In this document: positions 55,445-64,000 of the stretch, one piece after another | Numbering within the stretch: the stretch's first letter is position 1 | How the letters are laid out: the number at the start of each line of letters is the position of its first letter | Source: Paenibacillus hexagrammi | GTDB lineage: Bacteria > Bacillota > Bacilli > Paenibacillales > NBRC-103111 | Length of the DNA: 64,000 nucleotides | Assembly: GCF_021513275.1 (NCBI RefSeq) | Contig: NZ_CP090978.1 | Coordinates: forward strand, 2,046,001 to 2,110,000 | Reading direction: 5' to 3' | Made by a program: the position numbers and the translations under genes | Notes under the pieces: generated by a model | Told to the model about the DNA's origin: nothing | Database searches by the model: none | The model's input: only the letters and a program-made list of their open reading frames with translations

Positions 55445-55663
55445 TTTTTAACGCCTCCATATTGTACGTATGCATTCTTTATTCATGATAGTATGTTTCC
55501 AGTGCTTGTGCAAGTGAACAGTATGTTGCAATTTCAAAATGTGACTGCAACCTAGATATGCCAGTTCTAGATGAAACAAATCCTTATATTTGATAGAATA
55601 GGATTCAAAGAAAGCACTGATTTTATCAGTCAAGCTTATTAGTTGAGGCGGAGGATTCGTCCT

Positions 55664-56831
55664 ATGAATGAAATGTTGAACGGGTTACAACAAATCTATG
55701 ATGAAATGGTGAGCTGGAGACGTTATTTGCACCAGCACCCAGAGCTTTCGTTTCAAGAGTTTCGTACAGCCGAATTTGTAGCCGAGCACTTAACGGGCTG
55801 GGGAATAGAAGTGAGAAGGCAAGTAGGGGGGCGGTGTTGTAGGCTTGCTTCGCGGCAAAGGGACAGGACCAACTGTAGCTCTTCGTGCAGATATGGATGC
55901 TCTGCCGATCCAGGATGAAAAAGACTGCGAGTATGCGTCCAAAGTAAACGGTGTTATGCACGCTTGCGGGCATGATGCCCATACGTCAACGCTGCTCGGT
56001 ATTGCTAAATTTGCAAGTCAACACCGTGATGATTTAAAAGGGAACTTAGTGTTTCTATTTCAACACGCAGAGGAAACAACACCCGGAGGAGCAGCTTCAA
56101 TGATTGAAGACGGAGCTCTGGATGGAGTTGACGTCGTGTTTGGCGTTCATTTGTGGACTCCGTTCCCGATCGGTCAAGTATTCTGCAAAGCAGGTCCCAT
56201 GATGGCAGCTCCTGATGAATTTATGATTCAAATTAAGGGGAAAGGCGGTCACGGAGGGCTGCCGCACCAAGCCATTGACAGCGTCCATGCCGGAGCCCAG
56301 CTTATCGTGAACCTGCAATCCATCGTCAGCCGCCAAGCGGACCCTGTCGAGCCTTGTGTGGTCAGCATCGGATCCTTTCACGGTGGAAGCACCTTTAATG
56401 TTATTGCCGAAACAAGTACGCTAACAGGCACGGTTCGCACTTTCAACCCTGAGCTGCGCAAGAAGGTCCGCATCAGCTTGGAAAAGATTACAGATGCTAC
56501 TTGCAGCATGCTGAATGCAAACTACAAACTGGAGTATAAAATGGGCTACCCTCCTGTAATTAATGATGCCGCAGAAACCGCGCGTTTCTTCAGAGTGGCC
56601 AATACCGTTTTTGGTGAAGCCGCGGTGCACGAAAGCCCGCTGATTATGGCTGGAGAAGATTTTTCCTATTATTTACAGCATAAGCCTGGCTGCTATATGT
56701 TTGTTGGCGCTGGAAATTCTGATCAGGGGATCGTCCATCCGCATCATCATCCAAAGTTTGATATTGATGAACGTTCCATGCTGAATGCAGCTAAGCTGCT
56801 GCTTGCAATGGCTTTGGATTATATGGAATGA
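55664..56831 (+). CDS. M20-family amidohydrolase (frameshifted)
   Basis: About 389 residues starting at ATG 55664 with GCGGAGGATTCG in front. The first frame gives [16 protein letters not shown]. After a shift near 55835-55845 in a G run the second gives [20 protein letters not shown] and [13 protein letters not shown] (metal Cys/His and catalytic region), then [13 protein letters not shown] and [13 protein letters not shown]. Members hydrolyse N-acyl amino acids (for example hippurate or N-acetyl-diaminopimelate). The substrate is not resolved here. The break is one base and probably technical. Confidence 0.82.
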
Positions 56832-56923
56832 ATCATTTTTCCTCTTTCGACAGACGATATGGGTGAAGCAGATTACTCCGCCTTTGGAGTAGCTCTTTCC
56901 AACATCGAAGGAGGTTGTGTCCA

Positions 56924-57364
56924 GTGGCAGCGAAAACAATTAAAGAGATTATGGCTAAAGATTGTGTGACCGTTACTCTGCAGGATAATGTATTCGAAAT
57001 TGCGACAAAAATGAAACAGCATGACATTGGTTTCGTTCCTGTTGTAGAAGGCAAAAAGCTGATAGGGGTTGTGACGGACCGTGACTTGGTCATTCGCGGC
57101 TATGCCGAGAAGAGATCCGGCTCTGCTGCAGTTAAAGACGTTATGACAGATGGAATTGCTACGATTGATGCCAACACAACTGTGGAAGAAGCTGCGAAAT
57201 TGATGGCGAAGGAGCAGATTCGTCGTCTGCCTGTCACAGAGAACGGAGAGCTAATCGGCGTTGTGGCCATTGGTGACCTGGCTGTTCGTAACAACACTCA
57301 GGATGAGGCTGGACAGGCATTGAGCCAAATTTCCGAAGATAAAACCCCTGTTGGCACTCGTTAA
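56924..57364 (+). CDS. CBS-domain pair protein (YhcV-like)
   Basis: A 146-residue protein from GTG 56924, 9 bases after AAGGAGG; TTG 56915 is a poorer choice. Two CBS motifs end in LIGVVTDRDLVIRG (about residues 44-57) and ELIGVVAIGDLAVRN (about 107-121). These bind adenine nucleotides. The family member YhcV of B. subtilis is a general stress-type protein without a defined role. It is followed by a terminator at 57400-57433. Confidence 0.85.
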   Translation: MAAKTIKEIMAKDCVTVTLQDNVFEIATKMKQHDIGFVPVVEGKKLIGVVTDRDLVIRGYAEKRSGSAAVKDVMTDGIATIDANTTVEEAAKLMAKEQIRRLPVTENGELIGVVAIGDLAVRNNTQDEAGQALSQISEDKTPVGTR

Positions 57365-57399
57365 TTTTAATATTTCATAGCGAATTCTGAAGAACTGAG

Positions 57400-57433
57400 G
57401 TCGTATTTCCATAGGGAGATACGGCTTTTTTTA
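57400..57433 (+). terminator. Terminator after the CBS gene
   Basis: GTCGTATTTCC pairs with GGAGATACGGC (two G-T pairs) around ATA and is followed by a T run. Confidence 0.7.
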
Positions 57434-57560
57434 TAATCGTGACTAACGGTCAAAGAATGCAATAAGGTGGTCAATCATCGACAAGAAGCATTCAGCGGTC
57501 TTGTGTTACATTGATAACGTGTTCAACAACGAAATTAAGAAATGAGAAGGTGACATAAAG

Positions 57561-58709
57561 ATGGAGCTAGTACGAATTGGTATGATTGGCCTCGGGAATA
57601 TGGGGACAGGACATGCGAAATACTTAATCAATAAGGAAGTAAAGGGAGCAGTCTTGACAGCAGTATGTGAGCCCAGACCCGATCGCTTGGAATGGGCAAG
57701 GGAAAACCTGGGACCAGATGTACAGCTGTTTGAGAATTTAGAAGAGTTTCTTTCATCCGGTGCTATGGATGGCGTATTAATTGCAACGCCGCACTATGAT
57801 CATCCAGATGTCGCGATCCGCGCTTTTCAACACGGCCTCCATGTTCTATGTGAAAAACCGGCTGGTGTGTATACCAAACAAGTGCGTGAAATGAATACGG
57901 CAGCTGCGGCATCAGGCAAAGTGTTCAGTATGATGTACAATCAGCGGACAAACCCGTTATATACAAAGCTCAAAGATTTAGTATCCTCGGGGGAGCTAGG
58001 TGAGGTCCGCAGAACGAATTGGATTATTACGAACTGGTACCGCTCCCAAAGCTATTATGATTCAGGCGGCTGGCGTGCAACTTGGGCGGGAGAAGGCGGC
58101 GGAGTTTTAATTAATCAGGATCCGCATCAACTTGACCTGTGGCAGTGGACGATCGATATGATGCCGAAGCGTGTTCGTGCATTTTGTTACTTTGGCAAGC
58201 ATCGCGACATTGAAGTGGAAGATGATGTGACGGCCTTCGTTGAATATGAGAACGGCGCTACGGGCTTGTTCGTGACGACAACCGGTGAAGCGCCTGGAAC
58301 CAATCGTTTCGAACTGTCGGGCGACCGCGGCAAAATTGTCGTTGAAGATGGGAAGCTGACATTCTGGAGATTGCGCCAATCTGAAAGGGAATTTAATCAG
58401 ACGTTCCGCGGCGGGTTTGGCAGTCCGGAGTGTTGGAAGTGCGAGATCCCGATTGAGGGGCAGGAAACCGGTCATAAGGGAATCACACAAAATTGGGTGG
58501 ATGCCATTCTAAACGGTACACCGCTTGTTGCTCCAGGTGAAGAAGGCATTAAAGGGCTCATGCTGTCCAATGCTATGCTGCTCTCCACGTGGACGGATAA
58601 CTGGGTTGATCTCCCGATTGATGAAGAATTGTTTTACCACCATCTACAAGAGAAAATCAAAACATCTAAAGCCAAGAAAAACGAAGCTTACAGAACATTT
58701 GAAGTATAG
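57561..58709 (+). CDS. Gfo/Idh/MocA family oxidoreductase 1
   Basis: A 382-residue NAD(P)-dependent sugar dehydrogenase-like protein. The Rossmann motif is IGMIGLGNMGTGHAKYL (about 6-22), the family Lys lies in HVLCEKPAGVYTKQ (about 98), and the C-terminal half has GGGVLINQDPHQLDLWQWTI. Substrates in the family are inositol, glucose derivatives or other sugars. A second, related gene follows 23 bases later and is probably co-transcribed. GAGAAGGTGACATAAAG precedes the ATG. Confidence 0.85.
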   Translation: MELVRIGMIGLGNMGTGHAKYLINKEVKGAVLTAVCEPRPDRLEWARENLGPDVQLFENLEEFLSSGAMDGVLIATPHYDHPDVAIRAFQHGLHVLCEKPAGVYTKQVREMNTAAAASGKVFSMMYNQRTNPLYTKLKDLVSSGELGEVRRTNWIITNWYRSQSYYDSGGWRATWAGEGGGVLINQDPHQLDLWQWTIDMMPKRVRAFCYFGKHRDIEVEDDVTAFVEYENGATGLFVTTTGEAPGTNRFELSGDRGKIVVEDGKLTFWRLRQSEREFNQTFRGGFGSPECWKCEIPIEGQETGHKGITQNWVDAILNGTPLVAPGEEGIKGLMLSNAMLLSTWTDNWVDLPIDEELFYHHLQEKIKTSKAKKNEAYRTFEV

Positions 58710-58732
58710 AGAAAAAGGAGTTGAGAGAGCTT

Positions 58733-59806
58733 ATGCAAAAAAATGATGGCATGAACTATGCGCCTAAGGGAAAACCGAGTCCGGTTGTCGGCGAAGGAGA
58801 ATTTACCTTTGCAGCGATTGGTCTGGATCACGGACATATTTATGGGATGTGTAACGGCTTAATAGAAGCAGGCGCGATGTTAAAATGGGTCTATGATCCG
58901 GATCCGGTCAAAGTGCAAAGGTTCTGTGATACGTATCCCCAAGTGCAATCGGCTGCTTCCCGAGCAGCAAGTTCTGGAAGATCCTGAGGTGAAGCTTGTT
59001 GCCGGTGCAGCTATTACCTCAGAGCGTTGTGCTCTGGGTCTACGTGTTATGGATGCCGGTAAAGATTATTTCACAGACAAAGCGCCGCTCACGACTCTTG
59101 AACAGCTTGCTGCCGCCAAAGCAAAGGTAGCTGCTACAGGGCGCAAATACGCTGTCTACTACAGCGAACGGCTTCATGTTGAAAGCGCGGTGTTTGCCGG
59201 TCAATTGATTCAGGAAGGTGCGATCGGACGCGTTGTTCAAGTAATGGGCCTTGGGCCGCACAGACTAAATGCACCTTCTCGTCCGGAATGGTTTTTCGAG
59301 AAAGAGAAGTACGGGGGAATCCTTTGCGATATCGGCAGCCATCAGGTAGAGCAGTTTTTGTTCTATGCAGGGTGTAAGGATGCGAAGGTTGTTAGCAGTA
59401 AAGTAGCCAACTATCATAATAAAGATTATCCGGAGCTGGAAGACTATGGTGACGCGACGCTAGTCGGGGACAACGGCGCGACACAATACTTCGGGTCGAT
59501 TGGCTGACGCCAAAGGGTCTAGGCACTTGGGGAGACGGACGTACGATTATATTGGGAACAGAAGGCTATATCGAGCTTCGTAAGTACATAGATATTGCTC
59601 GGGATTCCCAAGGGGATCAGCTGTACTTGGTGAATGAACATGGCGAGCAGCATTTCAGTTTAAGCGGCAAGGTAGGTTATCCTTACTTTGGTCAGCTTAT
59701 TCTGGACTGCATCCATCGTACGGAAAATGCTATGACGCAGGAGCATGCATTCAAAGCGGCAGAGCTGTGTCTGATTGCGCAGGAGCAGGCCATTCGGGTT
59801 GAGTAG
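58733..59806 (+). CDS. Gfo/Idh/MocA family oxidoreductase 2 (two frameshifts)
   Basis: A 357-residue protein in three pieces. It begins FTFAAIGLDHGHIYGMCNGL from ATG 58733 (AAAAAGGAG upstream), shifts near 58965 to REQVLEDPEVKLVAGAAITS with DKAPLTTLEQL and LCDIGSHQVEQFLF, and shifts again near 59490 to DWLTPKGLGTWGDGRTIILG. The two shifts cancel, so the total span is a multiple of three. The LDHGHIYGM form of the nucleotide-binding region differs from the usual GxGxxG and marks a known MocA-like subgroup. It forms an operon with the preceding oxidoreductase, and its end overlaps the converging LysR gene by 56 bases. Confidence 0.78.
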
Positions 59807-60677
59807 TCCCGCATAAGGATTCAATGAATGCGCGCATCGGCTTGGAAATTTGTTTCTTCACATGATAGCAAAGGTGAACCATGAGTTTGAATGCCGGGTA
59901 GTGGAGCGGTAAAGCCGCCAGCTGCCCGGTTTTTATTTCGTTTAACACAATAGTCTTCGGGATGATGGAAATACCGAGGCCGTGCATGACGCACTTTTTG
60001 ACAGTTTCATAATTATTAATTTCATAAGGGATCGTGTACTTAACTTGCCGGCTGCGCAGCATTTGTTCAAATAGCCTCCGGCAGCGGCATCCTTGCGTAG
60101 ACATGAGCAGCTCGGTGCCGTTCAAGTCAGCAGGATGAACTACGTCTCGTTGTGCAAGAGGGTGGTCGGGATGAGCGATAAGGATGAACTCCTCTTCTCT
60201 GATGGGTTCGAACCGTAGGTCCGGATCCAACAGACTATCCTCTACCACGAACCCCATATCGCATTCCCCGGCTTTGATTGACCGGTAGATATCATTCTCT
60301 GCTACCTCGCCTAGTACAATGCTGAATTGCGGATACAATTTCTTGAATGAGCCAAGATACGGCGGCAGCATATAAGATGCCAGCGTTGTCTCGAATGTGC
60401 CCAAAATAAAGCTGCCTGCAGTTTGGCCCGCAACGGATACTTTGGACTCCTCATACAGCCTCACCAATTTGGCGGCATATCGAAGAAGCTCTTCTCCAGC
60501 CGGGGTAGGCTTCATCTTTTTCCCGATACGTTCGAACATCTCGATGCCGTAATCCGCTTCAAGTTTTTGTATTTGTGACGTGACACTGGACTGAGCATAG
60601 CCCAGCATGTCGGCTGCTTTTGTGAAGTTTTGCCATTTTGCCACTTCAAGCGCTGTCTTGTAAACGGATATGTCCAT
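59751..60677 (-). CDS. LysR-family transcriptional regulator
   Basis: A protein of about 308 residues from ATG 60677, with GGGGAGGA 7 bases in front; a longer in-frame start at 60695 has no binding site. The N-terminal winged helix reads NFTKAADMLGYAQSSVTSQI, and the rest is a substrate-binding-like effector domain. The 3' end overlaps that of the MocA-like operon, so it may control that operon or genes on the other side. The effector is not known. Cys residues at TQGCRCRRLFEQ are unusual and could be redox-active. Confidence 0.85.
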   Translation of the reverse strand: MDISVYKTALEVAKWQNFTKAADMLGYAQSSVTSQIQKLEADYGIEMFERIGKKMKPTPAGEELLRYAAKLVRLYEESKVSVAGQTAGSFILGTFETTLASYMLPPYLGSFKKLYPQFSIVLGEVAENDIYRSIKAGECDMGFVVEDSLLDPDLRFEPIREEEFILIAHPDHPLAQRDVVHPADLNGTELLMSTQGCRCRRLFEQMLRSRQVKYTIPYEINNYETVKKCVMHGLGISIIPKTIVLNEIKTGQLAALPLHYPAFKLMVHLCYHVKKQISKPMRAFIESLCGTTQPEWPAPAQSDTALPL

Positions 60678-60795
60678 GCTGCTGGTCCTCCCCAACCATC
60701 TGTTTTTTCGATGGAAACTATCAATTATTATAGATAACTCTGGAAGTTATGGCTATGGTAAAATCAATCGCAACCAGAGGATAGGGGAGACATAG

Positions 60796-60975
60796 ATGTG
60801 GAATCCATACGAAATAGAGAAAAGATACGAAGATCATGTCAGAAAATTAGAGCATCGAAACCGTTACGCTCATTGGTACGGAAGCAATCGGAAAACGATA
60901 CGAATCACAGCTGGTTTAGCAGGCAGCGCTGCTGGTATTACGTTGATACTGGCAATTCGCTGGCTTGCCTCATAA
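60796..60975 (+). CDS. Small membrane protein of unknown function
   Basis: A 59-residue protein from ATG 60796 (AGGGGAGACATAG in front): MWNPYEIEKRYEDHVRKLEH, a charged first half, then GLAGSAAGITLILAIRWLAS, a single membrane helix. I do not recognise the family. It sits divergent from LysR and ends directly in a long palindromic terminator, which supports expression. Confidence 0.65.
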   Translation: MWNPYEIEKRYEDHVRKLEHRNRYAHWYGSNRKTIRITAGLAGSAAGITLILAIRWLAS

Positions 60976-61029
60976 AAAAGAGCCATAGATGCGTTAAGCT
61001 GCTGCTTAACGCATCTATGGCTCTTTTTT
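60974..61029. terminator. Long perfect bidirectional terminator
   Basis: Two 26-base arms starting AAAAAAGAGCCATAGATG and ending TCTATGGCTCTTTTTT pair without mismatch around TGCT. It lies between converging genes and carries six A and six T at its ends. Confidence 0.85.
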
Positions 61030-61038
61030 CTGATGAAT

Positions 61039-61749
61039 TTATTGGGATGACTTTCGGAAGCCTTGCGCCACAGCATCCTCTTCGGTGCAGAACATCATTT
61101 CCGCATGGGTTTGATCATAATATCTGCCGCCGGGAACATGGTAGATCTTCTCGTTGCGGGCGTTTATATTACCTTTGATTTTCGGTTCTTTGCATGATGG
61201 AGTAGGTGAAGGGGAAGTTACCGGACCACTCCACAGGCCTTTGTTCTGTTCCCGCGCAAGCCGTTCCAATCCTGCGAATTTCTTCGCATAGGTAACATTG
61301 GGAGGCACACTCATCGTATTAGCGTAGCCTTCCATGAGAAGGATCTCATTGAACATAACAGGATTATTCTTCATAAACACATACCTCAATAATCGACCGT
61401 ACTTGTCGGTATTTCCGACGTCAGAGAATAAATAAACAGCTTGATTAGAGAGCTGCTTTTTACTATAGTCGCTGGCTTCACGGCCGTAATACTGTACTTC
61501 TCCATAAACCTCCGGCGTATTTACACCAATCAGTCGAACTTTTTCACCTGCATTCGTTTCAAACGTATCCCCGTCAATAACCCGCTTGACCGTATCCGTA
61601 GAGACGGACTTCTGCTTTAACTCAGGGTAATTCTTCAGGATTTGACGAACGAATTCATCTTTCGGAGAAGATGTTTGGGAATCTAGGTGAGTAGAGCAGC
61701 CCGTGAGTATCAAAAGAATAAGTAATACTGGATGCAGGTACGATTTCAT
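61039..61749 (-). CDS. Thermonuclease-family lipoprotein
   Basis: A protein of about 236 residues from ATG 61749. The signal peptide ends in the lipobox LTGCS. The SNase domain (about residues 48-155) has VIDGDTFETNAGEKVRLIGV with catalytic Asp and Arg, TPEVYGEVQYYGREAS with Glu and Tyr/Arg, and LFSDVGNTDKYGRLLRYVF. The C-terminal 45 residues (KGNINARNEKIYHVPGGRYY) form a small Cys-containing domain often appended to secreted nucleases. It is a calcium-dependent nuclease exposed on the cell surface, by family. Expression unit is single-gene. Confidence 0.88.
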   Translation of the reverse strand: MKSYLHPVLLILLILTGCSTHLDSQTSSPKDEFVRQILKNYPELKQKSVSTDTVKRVIDGDTFETNAGEKVRLIGVNTPEVYGEVQYYGREASDYSKKQLSNQAVYLFSDVGNTDKYGRLLRYVFMKNNPVMFNEILLMEGYANTMSVPPNVTYAKKFAGLERLAREQNKGLWSGPVTSPSPTPSCKEPKIKGNINARNEKIYHVPGGRYYDQTHAEMMFCTEEDAVAQGFRKSSQ

Positions 61750-61922
61750 GTGGGCTCCTCGGTATGTAAGTAGAATGAATGACCAATTAGAAGGTAGCAC
61801 GGTTGGCAAGGAAATGGCAAGAACTTATCAGAGGGCTCGGGAAAATATGACAAATTCCAACGGCTTCGAATGTTTAAATCGACATTTTTCCTTTCATACT
61901 AAATAGAAAAGGGAGATGCCGA

Positions 61923-63659
61923 ATGAAATTTGATCCCACCCGGCCTTTGGTTGTGCAGAATGATTTCACAGTGCTGGTAGAAACGCATCACCCGGACTTT
62001 GAGGCAGTAAGGACTCAATTAAGCCAATTTGCCGATTTATTGAAAAGTCCCGAGCATCTTCATACCTATAAAATAACACCGTTGTCGGTCTGGAATGCAG
62101 CCGCTTCAGGGATGAAACTGGAAGAAATCACTTCGTTTTTGCAGCAGAAGGCTAAATTTGGACTGCCCACTGCAGTGCTTGGCGGAATACGCAAATACGT
62201 GTACAGGTATGGGGTCTTACGCTTGGAGAGTGTAGGTAATGAGCTCCATCTGGTCAGCGACGATACGGTCATTCTGAAAGAAATTATCGGCCGCGAATCG
62301 TTGAGCTCCTATTTAAGGGAGGCCAAGGGGGAGAGAGCCATCAGCATTTCACAGGAACATAGAGGCCTTCTCAAGCAGGAATTAATTAAAATGGGTTATC
62401 CAGTCGACGATATGGCTGTCTATCGAAGCGGGGAGCATGTCCCGATCGATTTCCGACAGGAAACATTTGAGGCAGAACCGTTTCAGCTGAGGGACTATCA
62501 AAGAAGCGCGGTAGAGGCATTTCGCTGTACGGAAGCTGCTGGACGAGGTGCAAGCGGAGGCAGCGGCGTGTTGGTGCTTCCTTGCGGAGCGGGTAAGACG
62601 ATTATTGGGATTGGCGCGATGGAGGCTTATAACTGCGCTACATTAATTCTAACAACCAATGTGACCTCTGTTAAACAGTGGAAACGGGAGATTCTGTCCA
62701 AAACCTCCTTAACGGAAGAACAAGTCGGAGAATACACCGGCGCTTGCAAAGAAGTGAAGCCTGTGACCATCGCTACGTACCAGATCTTAACCCATCGAGC
62801 CAATAAAGAAGATGAATTTAGCCATATGCAAATTTTTCATCAGCGGGAATGGGGGTTAATTATTTATGATGAAGTACATTTGCTGCCTGCGCCAGTGTTT
62901 CGCGCCACGGCTGACATCCAGGCCACAAGAAGATTAGGCTTAACAGCAACTTTGATTCGAGAGGACGGTAGGGAAGAGGATGTTTTCTCCTTGATTGGCC
63001 CCAAGCGTTATGAGATCGGATGGAAGGAGCTTGAATCCAGCGGTTATATCGCTAAGGTAGCCTGTATAGAGTTACGTGTGCCCTTAGAGGATAAAGCTCG
63101 TGAAGACTATGCATTCTCGGATGCAAAGAGACAATTTCGTATCGCAGGTGAAAATATCGTCAAGCTGGATGTGATTGATGCGCTGCTCAAGCAGCATGAA
63201 CAAGAGCAGGTGCTCATCATAGGTCAGTATCTGGATCAATTAGAGCGCATATCCCAAAGGACTGGCGCTCCGGTCATTAACGGAGAAATGCCACAGGAAC
63301 AACGGGACATCTTATATCAGAAGTTCAAGGACAGCAGCGTATCGGTCTTGATTGTATCTAAGGTAGCTAACTTTGCTGTGGACCTGCCGGACGCATCCGT
63401 TGCGATTCAAGTATCAGGCAGCTTCGGCTCCAGACAAGAGGAGGCCCAGAGGCTTGGAAGAGTGCTGAGACCTAAAAAAGGGACAAATTCAGCGGTTTTT
63501 TATTCCATTGTGAGCCGGGACACCAAAGAGCAGGATTTCTCGCTTAAGAGACAATTATTTCTTGTTCAGCAGGGCTACCAGTATGCATGGCTCGATTGGG
63601 AGCACTGGCAGCAGAGTACCGAGACAGGAGGACATCATGAAGTACGAGCAGGTGTATAG
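61923..63659 (+). CDS. XPB-like superfamily 2 DNA helicase
   Basis: A 578-residue helicase. The N-terminal 190 residues resemble the XPB damage-recognition domain. Motor motifs in order: LPCGAGKTIIG (Walker A), IIYDEVHLLPAPVFR (DEVH), LTATLIREDG, VLIIGQYLDQL, and SRQEEAQRLGRVLRPKKG (motif VI). Bacterial XPB homologues unwind DNA 3'-to-5' and are implied in repair. GGGAGATGCCG precedes the ATG. Its end overlaps the next gene by 23 bases, indicating a fixed pair. Confidence 0.88.
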   Translation: MKFDPTRPLVVQNDFTVLVETHHPDFEAVRTQLSQFADLLKSPEHLHTYKITPLSVWNAAASGMKLEEITSFLQQKAKFGLPTAVLGGIRKYVYRYGVLRLESVGNELHLVSDDTVILKEIIGRESLSSYLREAKGERAISISQEHRGLLKQELIKMGYPVDDMAVYRSGEHVPIDFRQETFEAEPFQLRDYQRSAVEAFRCTEAAGRGASGGSGVLVLPCGAGKTIIGIGAMEAYNCATLILTTNVTSVKQWKREILSKTSLTEEQVGEYTGACKEVKPVTIATYQILTHRANKEDEFSHMQIFHQREWGLIIYDEVHLLPAPVFRATADIQATRRLGLTATLIREDGREEDVFSLIGPKRYEIGWKELESSGYIAKVACIELRVPLEDKAREDYAFSDAKRQFRIAGENIVKLDVIDALLKQHEQEQVLIIGQYLDQLERISQRTGAPVINGEMPQEQRDILYQKFKDSSVSVLIVSKVANFAVDLPDASVAIQVSGSFGSRQEEAQRLGRVLRPKKGTNSAVFYSIVSRDTKEQDFSLKRQLFLVQQGYQYAWLDWEHWQQSTETGGHHEVRAGV

Positions 63660-64000
63660 AAAGCTACCGCGTGAAATCAAAGAACAATTGAAGGCAGGTC
63701 CGTGGTTTGCAGAATCGGGGCTGCCGCTGGATCGGATTCACGCTTTATTAACCGATGATGAAGCTTTGAGCAGCTTGCGCCGAATGCTGTCGAAGACGGA
63801 GCTGCGTGTTCTGAAGCTGATATGGACAGCCTTTGCTGCGGAGCCGTTCACGACGCATGGTCTTGAAAAATTCGCGGGAGCCAGATTATCCGGAGCTGAA
63901 ATCCAAGCCGGGCTTTACGGCTTGCGGCGACAAGGGCTTGTAGCTGCATTCCGCAAGTCCTGGGGGAGCAGCTCTTCATACTGCCGGAGGATGGCATTGA
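63637..64000 (+). CDS. Helicase-associated winged-helix protein (partial, frameshifted)
   Basis: Begins at ATG 63637 with ACAGGAGGACATC, inside the helicase gene, and is cut by the window end. The first 108 residues are helical (VYRKLPREIKEQLKAGPWF; LSKTELRVLKLIWTAFAAEP) and look like a winged helix (LSGAEIQAGLYGLRRQGLVA). Near 63964 in GGGGG the reading shifts to GEQLFILPEDGI. Bacterial XPB-type helicases are often followed by a protein of this kind, possibly of the XPB/Ssl2 N-terminal type. The full length is unknown. Confidence 0.6.
   Translation, partial: MKYEQVYRKLPREIKEQLKAGPWFAESGLPLDRIHALLTDDEALSSLRRMLSKTELRVLKLIWTAFAAEPFTTHGLEKFAGARLSGAEIQAGLYGLRRQGLVAAFRKSWGSSSSYCRRMAL

Overview
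The window looks like a chromosomal segment of a spore-forming Bacillales bacterium, most likely Paenibacillus or a close relative. Supporting signs are GGAGG-type ribosome binding sites, a Tyr T-box, Spo0E- and YjcZ-type sporulation proteins, two copper-amine-oxidase-like stalk proteins, a CcpA regulator, and a neighbourhood (ccpA - acuC - acuA - acsA - tyrS - rpsD - GAF/GGDEF cyclase, then ylaN and ftsW) that recalls the gene order I remember for Bacillus subtilis. I see no tRNA, rRNA, CRISPR array or prophage. The only intact mobile element is one IS3-family insertion sequence.

Layout. 1-9.1 kb: small housekeeping and signalling genes (GT39 glycosyltransferase, CBS protein, YuiD-like, GNAT, GGDEF/histidine kinase fusion, metallo-beta-lactamase, CcdC, Spo0E, alpha/beta hydrolase, DUF1292, DUF1885). 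9.2-17.5 kb: an Orn/Lys/Arg decarboxylase, two tandem MFS transporters, secreted proteins, a response regulator whose sensor kinase is reduced to a 3' stump, and three YjcZ-family sporulation microgenes. 18.6-24.7 kb: a LacI-controlled sugar-acid operon (LarA-like protein, gluconokinase, SDR, 6-phosphogluconate dehydrogenase). 25.2-29.7 kb: shikimate kinase, rhodanese, an unusual EPSP synthase, a C39-like peptidase and a repeat protein. 29.8-34.0 kb: GlcNAc-type PTS permease, Enzyme I and a DJ-1/PfpI protein. 34.7-48.6 kb: ccpA, MTA/SAH nucleosidase, acuC, acuA, acsA with a cre site, class A PBP, T-box-tyrS, rpsD and the cyclase. 48.6-49.9 kb: the IS3 element, sitting inside a terminator. 50-57.4 kb: lipoprotein, TVP38/DedA-like protein, an HPr-like protein without the active histidine, YlaN, Ca/H exchanger, Asp23, FtsW, YugN, M20 hydrolase and a CBS protein. 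57.5-64 kb: two Gfo/Idh/MocA oxidoreductases, LysR, nuclease lipoprotein, and an XPB-like helicase with an overlapping partner cut by the window end.

Carbon control ties much of this together. CcpA, a candidate cre directly in front of acsA, the AcuA/AcuC pair known to switch AcsA by acetylation, a PTS permease with Enzyme I, and a degenerate HPr-like protein all lie within about 20 kb.

About twenty genes are interrupted by indels that shift the frame while both halves still match one family, often at homopolymers. The affected genes include aroA, acsA, ptsI and a class A PBP. I read most of these as sequence or assembly errors rather than gene decay, and annotate such genes as single spans with the shift position noted.
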